Source: JBNKDD01 sp050288085 (GTDB lineage Bacteria > Chloroflexota > Anaerolineae > Aggregatilineales > UBA3940). Taken from it: a DNA stretch of 19,247 bases. The DNA is taken from NCBI GenBank assembly GCA_050288085.1, contig JBNKDD010000092.1:1-19247 (forward strand). Reading direction: 5' to 3'. Numbering within the stretch: position 1 is the stretch's first letter; every line of letters begins with the position of its first letter. A model generated the notes under the pieces. It did not search any database and was not told the DNA's origin. It worked only from the letters and a program-made list of their open reading frames with translations. Below are positions 7,825-13,915 of this stretch, one piece after another. A program made the position numbers and the translations under genes.

Positions 7825-8670
7825 CTACATTGAACGAGAGACAACCTCAAGACCCTCACGTTGGGCAGTGCTTACCAGCCTTTCCAGTAATTCATCACTG
7901 GGTGAGTCCCAGGTGAGCGCGCTGCCCCGTGTGCCATGCGCCCGAAAGCGCAGAAACCGGAGTGGGATGGACGGATCAATGTTTGCCAGAAACCTGGCGG
8001 TCTTTGCTGCATTATCTTCTGCATCGGTGAAGCCTGGCACCACCACCTGCTGCACGGCATGCAATTTGCCATGAGCAGCCAGAAAGCGGATGGTATCTTT
8101 CACATATCCATTTGGTTGCGATGTGAGGCGTCGATGCAGATCTTCATCCCACGCTTTGAGATCGATTATAGCATAGTCCAGAACGGGTAATAGTGGTTCC
8201 AGTCGTGAAGGTTGGAAGAAGCCATTTGATTCGATCAGGGTGGTCAGGGAGGATTCGGCTTTCACCAGCGTGAAAAACTCAACGAGAAACTCCAGTTGCA
8301 GGGTTGGCTCCCCACCCGACACCGTCACCCCGGAGAGGAATGCCTGATACAACTGAACGGCATCCCATACCTCGCGGGCTGACATCTGCTGCGCATGTGG
8401 CGATGCCTGAAAGGGACAGGCATCAAGACACGCATCGCACCTGACACACTGTGTCTCGTCCCACTGCACGGTTCCATCTACCAGATGCAGCGCATTTTCC
8501 GGGCAGATGTCCACACATTCCCCACAGTGATTGCATACATTGATGGTGTAGGGGTTGTGGCAGTACAGGCAGGCAAAGTTGCAGCCCTGTAGAAATACGA
8601 CGGCGCGGTTACCTGGCCCATCGACAAAACTTTGTGTCAGTATTTTGTTGACGATTGCTGAGGTATTCAT
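7825..8670 (-). CDS. yjjW: YjjW-family glycyl radical enzyme activase (radical SAM)
   Basis: Radical-SAM activating enzyme (281 residues; E. coli YjjW about 287) that should install the radical on Gly490 of the neighbouring YjjI. The radical-SAM cluster motif CX3CX2C is Cys30-Cys34-Cys37 in QGCNFACLYCHNP, preceded by SFVDGPG. Two ferredoxin-like 4Fe-4S motifs follow (Cys46/49/52/56 and Cys75/78/81/85), as is usual in activases with extra clusters. SAM-binding GGE is at 119-121 in VTVSGGEPTLQ. I placed the start at the ATG at 8670 because it has a GGAAG ribosome site 5 nt upstream and gives the family-typical N-terminus; the longer reading frame to 8727 would overlap the candidate promoter. 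Transcribed divergently from the FGGY kinase operon. Confidence 0.95.
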   Translation of the reverse strand: MNTSAIVNKILTQSFVDGPGNRAVVFLQGCNFACLYCHNPYTINVCNHCGECVDICPENALHLVDGTVQWDETQCVRCDACLDACPFQASPHAQQMSAREVWDAVQLYQAFLSGVTVSGGEPTLQLEFLVEFFTLVKAESSLTTLIESNGFFQPSRLEPLLPVLDYAIIDLKAWDEDLHRRLTSQPNGYVKDTIRFLAAHGKLHAVQQVVVPGFTDAEDNAAKTARFLANIDPSIPLRFLRFRAHGTRGSALTWDSPSDELLERLVSTAQREGLEVVSRSM

Positions 8671-8707
8671 TGCTGCTTCCAACAAAACAATGATATAGAT
8701 TAAGCTT

Positions 8708-8776
8708 ATTATAGCGGCAAGATGCACAGAAAATAGTTAGATTTGTCATATGCTGAGCCTATATAAACTTTGTCAA
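8708..8776 (-). promoter_or_regulatory. Candidate promoter elements for yjjW-yjjI
   Basis: The minus strand has a perfect TATAAT at 8713-8708, about 40 nt before the yjjW ATG, but with a weak -35 (CTATTT at 17 bp). A perfect TTGACA lies further out at 8776-8771; the nearest -10 at usable spacing is only CATATG-like. Either could drive the operon. The distal TTGACA overlaps the -35 of the divergent promoter almost base for base. Confidence 0.4.
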
Positions 8777-8797
8777 CCGCCCTCAAAATCTTATACT
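8770..8797 (+). promoter_or_regulatory. Candidate promoter of the FGGY kinase-add operon
   Basis: TTGTCA (8770-8775) and TATACT (8792-8797) are separated by 16 bp, a good sigma-70-type match. Transcription should start near 8804, inside the 22-bp inverted repeat, leaving a leader of about 140 nt before the kinase ATG. Confidence 0.6.
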
Positions 8798-8800
8798 TGA

Positions 8801-8822
8801 AAACTATCAGCCGTGATAGTTT
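8801..8822. promoter_or_regulatory. 22-bp inverted repeat at the operon start point, probable operator
   Basis: Perfect 9-bp arms AAACTATCA (8801-8809) and TGATAGTTT (8814-8822) surround GCCG. It begins 3 bp after the -10 box of the plus-strand promoter and spans the predicted start point, the classical place for a repressor. No U-run follows, so it is not a terminator. It differs clearly from the LacI palindrome at 6027-6050, so a second regulator is implied. The binding family cannot be named from the sequence. Confidence 0.6.
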
Positions 8823-8851
8823 GGCATTCCTGTTAATGAATTGAGGTTTCC

Positions 8852-8947
8852 TTGAGCCAATTAAATCTGCTACCTGCTCGACCGCCCGTCATTCAAATAT
8901 TATCGCTGCCCAGCGTGGCTGAATTTCTCAAGGTGGCTGAACAATGA
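8852..8947 (+). CDS. Possible 31-codon leader peptide before the FGGY kinase
   Basis: A short reading frame starts at TTG (8852) with a GAGG ribosome-site-like motif 5 nt upstream (8843-8846) and encodes 31 residues: MSQLNLLPARPPVIQILSLP followed by SVAEFLKVAEQ. Its TGA (8945-8947) overlaps the kinase ATG (8944-8946) as ATGA, the same junction used by kinase-add and add-phosphatase. An in-frame stop at 8837-8839 bounds it upstream. I recognise no protein family. The kinase ribosome site (AAGGTGG, 8930-8936) lies inside it, so translating this frame could control kinase translation. A frame of this length can occur by chance, so confidence is low. Confidence 0.35.
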   Translation: MSQLNLLPARPPVIQILSLPSVAEFLKVAEQ

Positions 8948-10419
8948 GCGTTTTACTCGGTATCGATATTGGTACCACTGCCACCAAGGCATTGCTGCTT
9001 GATACTAAAAAAGGGGTGATCGCGGAACAGTCACGCCCGGTGACTCTTCACTCTCCGCAGCCTGGTTGGGCAGAAGAAGACCCCGCCGAGTGGTGGGATA
9101 ATCTGTGCGCGCTGACAGGTCCATTGGCCGCCGCACATGATATCCGTGCAGTAGGGATTAGCGGCATGGTGCCCTGCGTGATCCTGATCGACGATGAAGG
9201 CCGGGTATTGCGCCGGTCTATCCAGCAAAACGATGCACGGGCCATCGAGCAAATCGCGGCACTGCGGGCCATCACTGACGCAGATGACATCCTGCGTCGC
9301 ACCGGATCCGCCATCACCCAGCAGTCTGTTGCGCCAAAACTCATGTGGTTGTCCCAGCACGAACCGGATGCATGGGAGTCCGCTGCCATGATCGCCGGTT
9401 CGTATGATTTGATGGCTTATTGGTTAACCGGTGAACGCACGGTCGAGCGTAACTGGGCACTGGAGAGCGGCCTATATGATCTGACCACTGAGTCGTGGGC
9501 AGATGACATATTGGCTGCTGCCGAGATGAAGGCTGACCGGTTGCCACCCATACACCAGCCGCATGAGATCATCGGTACCATCACCGCCGAAGCTTCGAAG
9601 GCTACCGGTTTGACACCTGGTATTCCTGTTGTAGCAGGCACTGCCGATCATGTGGCCTCAGCCTTTGCTACCGGCCTGATGCAGCCTGGTGATCTGGTTG
9701 TGAAGCTGGGTGGAGCCGGTGACATCCTGATAGTAACAGATGATCTGTTCGTCGACCCGCGTCTGTATCTCGACTATCATCTGGTACCGGGCCGCTACCT
9801 ACCTAACGGCTGTATGGCGACCAGTGGCAGCTTGCTGCGCTGGTTTCAGCAGGAGTTGGCGGGAGGCGATCCGTTAAGCAAGTTGGATGCCGAGGCCGAA
9901 TTAGCCGGGCCCGGCGCAGGTGGTATTGTCGCGCTGCCCTACTTCCTCGGTGAGAAAACCCCGATTAACGACCCGGCAGCACGGGGCGCTTTCGTGGGTC
10001 TACACCTGGGGCACAAGCGCGGTCATATCTTCCGGGCCTTATTAGAAGGCGTGGCCTTTGGTTTCCGTCACCACCTTGACGTATTCTCTGAGCGCGGTAT
10101 CACCCCATCCCGCGTCCGGGTAACCAACGGAGGCGCTGACTCAAAGCTGTGGACGCAGATCACTGCCGACGTGCTGGGTTACCCGCTGGAAAAAGTTACC
10201 GTTACCGGCGGTTCGGCGTTGGGGGCTGCTTTTGTGGCGGGGATTGGTATTGACCACATTTCGAGCTGGGAAGCGATTGAGGATTATGTTCAGGTACAGA
10301 CGGTCATCGAGCCTGAGCCCAGTCCGATTTACGACGAGCGTTATGCAATTTACCGGGCACTGTACCCGGCATTGAAAAACGTACTTGACCCAACATCGCC
10401 TGGAGGCTCCCTATCATGA
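8944..10419 (+). CDS. FGGY-family carbohydrate kinase (xylulokinase-like), substrate uncertain
   Basis: Cytoplasmic ATP-dependent sugar kinase of 491 residues, close to the usual xylulokinase length. The N-terminal phosphate loop GIDIGTTATKALLLD (6-20) and the catalytic-base block VVAGTADHVASAFATG, with Asp235, are intact. The C-terminal FGGY domain shows LLEGVAFGFRHHLDVF and VTNGGADSKLWTQITADVLG, then VTGGSALGAAFVAG. Two substrate-site blocks differ from D-xylulose kinases: GISGMVP (71-77) stands where those have GLSGQMHG, and QQNDAR (94-99) replaces the usual W.D.R. The sugar is therefore open: a pentulose, ribulose or another nucleoside-derived sugar is plausible. The ATG has AAGG about 10 nt upstream. 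It overlaps add by 4 bp (ATGA), so the two are co-translated. Confidence 0.9.
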   Translation: MSVLLGIDIGTTATKALLLDTKKGVIAEQSRPVTLHSPQPGWAEEDPAEWWDNLCALTGPLAAAHDIRAVGISGMVPCVILIDDEGRVLRRSIQQNDARAIEQIAALRAITDADDILRRTGSAITQQSVAPKLMWLSQHEPDAWESAAMIAGSYDLMAYWLTGERTVERNWALESGLYDLTTESWADDILAAAEMKADRLPPIHQPHEIIGTITAEASKATGLTPGIPVVAGTADHVASAFATGLMQPGDLVVKLGGAGDILIVTDDLFVDPRLYLDYHLVPGRYLPNGCMATSGSLLRWFQQELAGGDPLSKLDAEAELAGPGAGGIVALPYFLGEKTPINDPAARGAFVGLHLGHKRGHIFRALLEGVAFGFRHHLDVFSERGITPSRVRVTNGGADSKLWTQITADVLGYPLEKVTVTGGSALGAAFVAGIGIDHISSWEAIEDYVQVQTVIEPEPSPIYDERYAIYRALYPALKNVLDPTSPGGSLS

Positions 10420-11447
10420 CACCTTACGCACTGTCTGAGGTTCAGCAGTGGCCCAAGATTGATCTGCATTGCCATCTGGAAGGGGCTATACGCCTCGAAA
10501 CCATTCTCGACCTGTATCGAACTAACCACAACCAGCATCTTGATTCAGAAGTCGAGGACATCCGCCCGCTGGCCCAGATTGACGGTGATGAAAACAACTT
10601 TTTCGACTGGTTGCCCCTTTTTAACTTTGTACGGACGGCTGTCCAGACTGAAGATGATATAGTACGCATCACTACAGAAGCGGTCGAAGACGCTGCTGCC
10701 CAGAACGTGCGCTACCTGGAACTGAGATATGCACCTTTTTTTATCACTGCTGTAAATAACCTGACTCCCGATGCAGTGGTAGAAGCGGTGGTAGAGGGCC
10801 GACAGCAAGCCGCCGGACGCTTTCCTGACATTCACACCGAATTGATCTTGATTGTGGAACAGACAGGCGGTGAATCGCAGGCGAAGTCCATATTGGATTT
10901 GGCACTGCGCTATCGGGATCATCACCGGGCGCTGGATATTGCGGGGGATATGACCAGGGTGCCGCTTGAGGTTTATGGCCCCATCTTTACGCGCGCTCGG
11001 GATGAAGGGTTGGGAATCACGGTACATGCGGGAGAGGTTGCCCCACCTGATTCGGTTCGGATGGCAGTAGAAGACTTACACGCCACCCGCGTGGGGCATG
11101 GCATCCGCTCGGCAGAAGACCCGGCAGTAATGGAAATGCTGCTGGAGCGCGGTGTTTTGCTTGAGGTATGTGTGACGAGCAACCTGCAAACACGGGTTGC
11201 CAGCTCGCTGCAAGCTCACCCCATTCGCCAGCTGCGTGACGCAGGCATCAGGCTTAATGTCAATACGGATGACCCCGGTATTTCAGGCATCACCCTCACC
11301 GATGAATATCACCTACTGCTCACAGAACTCGACTTCACCAGGGAGCAGTTTTCAGTCTTTAACCACAATGCCATAGATGCCGCTTTCACTGATGATGACA
11401 TCAAAAAGAAACTTCATCAGCAAATCGGGACAGGATACGAGACATGA
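10416..11447 (+). CDS. add: Adenosine deaminase
   Basis: Zinc-dependent deaminase (343 residues) converting adenosine or deoxyadenosine to inosine or deoxyinosine plus ammonia in the cytoplasm. All catalytic elements are visible: zinc ligands His18 and His20 in KIDLHCHLEGAI, His204 with the proton-shuttling Glu207 in ITVHAGEV, His228 in RVGHGIRS, and Asp285-Asp286 in NVNTDDPGIS. IAGDMTR near 175-181 replaces the more common (D/I)AG(D/N)E. The start ATG overlaps the kinase stop and the stop overlaps the next gene's ATG, so it is the middle gene of a translationally coupled trio. Context fits purine nucleoside salvage. The family is confident; some Add-like proteins act on other 6-aminopurines, which cannot be excluded. 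Confidence 0.93.
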   Translation: MTPYALSEVQQWPKIDLHCHLEGAIRLETILDLYRTNHNQHLDSEVEDIRPLAQIDGDENNFFDWLPLFNFVRTAVQTEDDIVRITTEAVEDAAAQNVRYLELRYAPFFITAVNNLTPDAVVEAVVEGRQQAAGRFPDIHTELILIVEQTGGESQAKSILDLALRYRDHHRALDIAGDMTRVPLEVYGPIFTRARDEGLGITVHAGEVAPPDSVRMAVEDLHATRVGHGIRSAEDPAVMEMLLERGVLLEVCVTSNLQTRVASSLQAHPIRQLRDAGIRLNVNTDDPGISGITLTDEYHLLLTELDFTREQFSVFNHNAIDAAFTDDDIKKKLHQQIGTGYET

Positions 11448-13294
11448 GCAAAGCAGTTCTAATCGGGTTGGATGCAGCGGTCTCCACATTGATTGATAGC
11501 TATGTAAGAGCAGGTATGATGCCTAATCTCGCACAGCTCATCGAACGAGGAGGCTACACGCACATTCGCTCTGTCTTTCCGGGGGTGACACCGATCAACT
11601 GGGCCACAATAAGCACCGGTGCCTATCCGCATACACACGGCATCACCGATTTCATGGTGCTGGATGAAGGCGATCCGCTTGATGGTGGGCGTGATGGTTT
11701 TATTGGTGAGACTTACCAGGCCGAAACGTTATGGCAAGCTGCTGCCCGGCAAAATTACCGGGTAGCCACCCTGAACTTTCCTGGTGCTGAGGCAAGCCAG
11801 CACGAAAACCACCTGTGGATCGCGGGGAATGGCTCACCTGCTGGCAGGACACCGTACGCCGTTGCTAATATGCAGGCATATGCTACTGCGCCCTACGCCG
11901 TCGATCTGCGGGATTCGATCCCCGTGGAACTGAAGGACAGGAAGGCGACCCTATATCTGAAACCCCAATATACAAACGGTGACGGGTTACAGCTGCTGGT
12001 CGAGGTGCAGGATGATGGGCTGCATGTATCCGCGGAGGGCGAGACACTCACCGCTCTCAAGCCCGGCCAGATCAGCCCCTGGCTGTGGAGCTCTTTCGAT
12101 GTTAACGGCATCTCCAAAAAATGCAGCTATCGCCTGGAACTCACTTCCTTGAATACCAGCGATTCAGCCTTTGCGATTGTCGTTTCGCAGATCACCTGTC
12201 CCGCTGACATAGCGTCGGACGGACAGATGGCGGAGGCGTTAGTAAAAGCGGTGGGTCCCTATATCGGGTACTGCGGTGCACGCGGCTACGATCGCGGCTG
12301 GGTACCGGTAGCGCGTATGGTCGAAGACGGCACATATAAGGGGCGGTGGCTGGCAAAAGCGGCCTATGAACTGATCGCGACTCACGGTTACGACCTGGTG
12401 ATGCTTAAGTGGCATTTGCTGGACCATATCCAACACGCTATTTGGGGCAGCTTTGACCCTATCTCGCCCTGGTATGAGGTAGAGATGCCACCCGAAGAAG
12501 CCGGACACCTGATGCAGCGCAGCTATGCCGCTGCCGATGACATGGTGGGGACGCTGCTGCCACTGCTGGACGAGGGTGTGACGCTGGTTGTGGTCAGCGA
12601 TCATGGGCACCTGCCACATATCAAGGCGGTAGCGTTGAATAACCTGCTGGCGCGTCAGGGACTGCTCGCGATCAAGGAAGGGACTTATAACACGGTTGAC
12701 TGGTCCAGGACGAAAGCCTTTGGCGGGCCAGCCCTGGGCCATATCTGGATTAATTTGGAGGGGCGTCAGCCACAGGGCGTGGTAAAAGCCGCCAATTACG
12801 ATGCAGTGTGCCAGCAGGTGATCGATCTGCTGCTCGAACTGAAAGACCCTTCTAGCGGCGACCATCCGGTGGCAAAAGCGGTGCGCCGTGAGGAAGCTGC
12901 TGAATTCGGGTTGGGCGGCAAACGCACCGGGGACGTAGTGTACTGGATGACTCCGGGCTATTCAGGTGACTTCAACTGGTCGCCCCTGTCGCTGGAGGAT
13001 GAAGTAATCGTCACACTGGATTCTCACATCAAATCCACCGCCGACTATGGCGAAGGAAAATTCATTGCCGACAAGTTTCAGAGTGTACACGGCTGCGGCG
13101 ATCCGACTGCCTCGTTGGGGCGGGGTTCAGAGCTGCCCATGCTGGCGATGGCTGGCCCGAAAATCAAGGCAGGGAATAGCTGTGACGAACTGCCTGAACT
13201 GACAGCCGTAGCGGCTACCCTCGCCAGGGCAGCCGGTTTACCACGCCCGGCACAGGCCGAAGATCAAGTACTGGTGGACTGGCTCAAGGACTGA
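11444..13294 (+). CDS. Alkaline-phosphatase-superfamily phosphodiesterase/nucleotide pyrophosphatase-like hydrolase
   Basis: Two-metal hydrolase of 616 residues, type I phosphodiesterase/nucleotide pyrophosphatase branch of the alkaline phosphatase superfamily. The apparent metal-site set is complete: Asp10 (IGLDA), nucleophile Thr49 in VFPGVTPINWATISTGAYPH, Asp327 and His331 (LLDHIQHAIWG), Asp386-His387 (VVSDHGHL) and His549 (QSVHGCGD). Residues about 155-255 look like a beta-rich insertion. There is no signal peptide (MSKAVLIGLDAAV is the first core strand), so it should act in the cytoplasm. It starts with an ATGA overlap at the end of add and is followed within 10 bp by a strong terminator, so it ends the operon. 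Turning nucleotides into nucleosides for Add is a reasonable guess; phosphonate, sulfate or phosphoglycan substrates are also known in this superfamily. Confidence 0.85.
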   Translation: MSKAVLIGLDAAVSTLIDSYVRAGMMPNLAQLIERGGYTHIRSVFPGVTPINWATISTGAYPHTHGITDFMVLDEGDPLDGGRDGFIGETYQAETLWQAAARQNYRVATLNFPGAEASQHENHLWIAGNGSPAGRTPYAVANMQAYATAPYAVDLRDSIPVELKDRKATLYLKPQYTNGDGLQLLVEVQDDGLHVSAEGETLTALKPGQISPWLWSSFDVNGISKKCSYRLELTSLNTSDSAFAIVVSQITCPADIASDGQMAEALVKAVGPYIGYCGARGYDRGWVPVARMVEDGTYKGRWLAKAAYELIATHGYDLVMLKWHLLDHIQHAIWGSFDPISPWYEVEMPPEEAGHLMQRSYAAADDMVGTLLPLLDEGVTLVVVSDHGHLPHIKAVALNNLLARQGLLAIKEGTYNTVDWSRTKAFGGPALGHIWINLEGRQPQGVVKAANYDAVCQQVIDLLLELKDPSSGDHPVAKAVRREEAAEFGLGGKRTGDVVYWMTPGYSGDFNWSPLSLEDEVIVTLDSHIKSTADYGEGKFIADKFQSVHGCGDPTASLGRGSELPMLAMAGPKIKAGNSCDELPELTAVAATLARAAGLPRPAQAEDQVLVDWLKD

Positions 13295-13299
13295 CATCA

Positions 13300-13331
13300 A
13301 CTGGGGAGCACAGATGCTCCCCAGTATTTTT
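13300..13331 (+). terminator. Intrinsic terminator of the kinase-add-hydrolase operon
   Basis: A perfect 10-bp GC-rich stem (ACTGGGGAGC at 13300-13309 with GCTCCCCAGT at 13316-13325), a 6-nt loop and ATTTTT immediately after form a textbook rho-independent terminator on the plus strand. It overlaps the stop codon of the convergent gene (13330-13332). The same stem lies 4 nt past that stop on the minus strand, but no U-run follows there, so bidirectional use is uncertain. Confidence 0.9.
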
Positions 13332-13896
13332 AGTCGGCCAGCTCACCAGATTCGAGCATTTCAAGTATGCGTTCGCGGTATTTGGTTTCGCGGCCTTTTA
13401 CCTCCGGGTGGATCATGGCACCCTGCTCCCAGAAATGCGCAAAGCCGCGTCCCATCTCCTTACCTTTGGCCGTGTGCATGTCAAGGGCATAGTCGGGAAT
13501 AACGGGCTTGAGGTTGTCGTGAATGAATACATTGACCATCTCGTCGCTTGAGCGATCTTTGGGTGCACTGGCAAGGTAGCGGACGGCATGAACGGCAAAC
13601 AGGCGGCGCTCAGGCACACTGCGATCAAAGATTTGCAGCATCTGTACCAGGGCATTGATAAAGATAGGTGCCTGTGGATCTCCAAAACCAACATCCTCGA
13701 CCGAGATAACCATCAGACGCTGCCACAGGTAGTCTTCCATTGCCGGACTGGTAATGACCATCTCGTAGGCAAGCAGTGCAGCGTTCTCTACATTGCCCCG
13801 GCGAATCTCCTTTTGCAGCGCCGAAATAACCTGATCGGCGGCGAAGCCGTTGTATGTTTTGACATCTACCCACGGGTCGCGCGGTAAGTTTGGCAT
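13330..13896 (-). CDS. Stand-alone MgsA/RarA C-terminal-like domain protein
   Basis: Small protein of 188 residues resembling the C-terminal oligomerisation region of MgsA/RarA replication-associated AAA+ ATPases. Matching blocks are VISALQKEIRRGNVENAALLAYE, then LWQRLMVISVEDVGFGDPQAP, then AVRYLASAPKDRSS; the full enzymes have similar alanine-rich, ASEDIG-ADP and YLA.APKSN blocks. There is no Walker A or B, so it cannot hydrolyse ATP alone. The tail LDMHTAKGKEMGRGFAHFWEQGA corresponds to the final basic/aromatic part of the family. The ATG has AAAGGA about 8 nt upstream, so this is a real gene start and not a truncated rarA. It is the last gene of the ribokinase operon, 19 bp after the M20 gene. 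Its role is unknown; a nucleotide- or DNA-related function is a guess from homology. Confidence 0.75.
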   Translation of the reverse strand: MPNLPRDPWVDVKTYNGFAADQVISALQKEIRRGNVENAALLAYEMVITSPAMEDYLWQRLMVISVEDVGFGDPQAPIFINALVQMLQIFDRSVPERRLFAVHAVRYLASAPKDRSSDEMVNVFIHDNLKPVIPDYALDMHTAKGKEMGRGFAHFWEQGAMIHPEVKGRETKYRERILEMLESGELAD

Positions 13897-13915
13897 GTTG
13901 GGGGTCCTTTCTCAT

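Noticed and set aside
8671..8727. N-terminal extension of YjjW to 8727
   Set aside because: The extra hydrophobic residues lie over the TATAAT-like box. ATG at 8670 has a GGAAG site and matches the family start.
8801..8822. Inverted repeat read as a transcription terminator
   Set aside because: No U-run on either strand, and its position at a predicted start point suits an operator better.
12239..12865. 208-codon minus-strand frame inside the phosphodiesterase-superfamily gene
   Set aside because: It is antisense to a gene with an apparently complete metal site and shows no recognisable domain or operon context.
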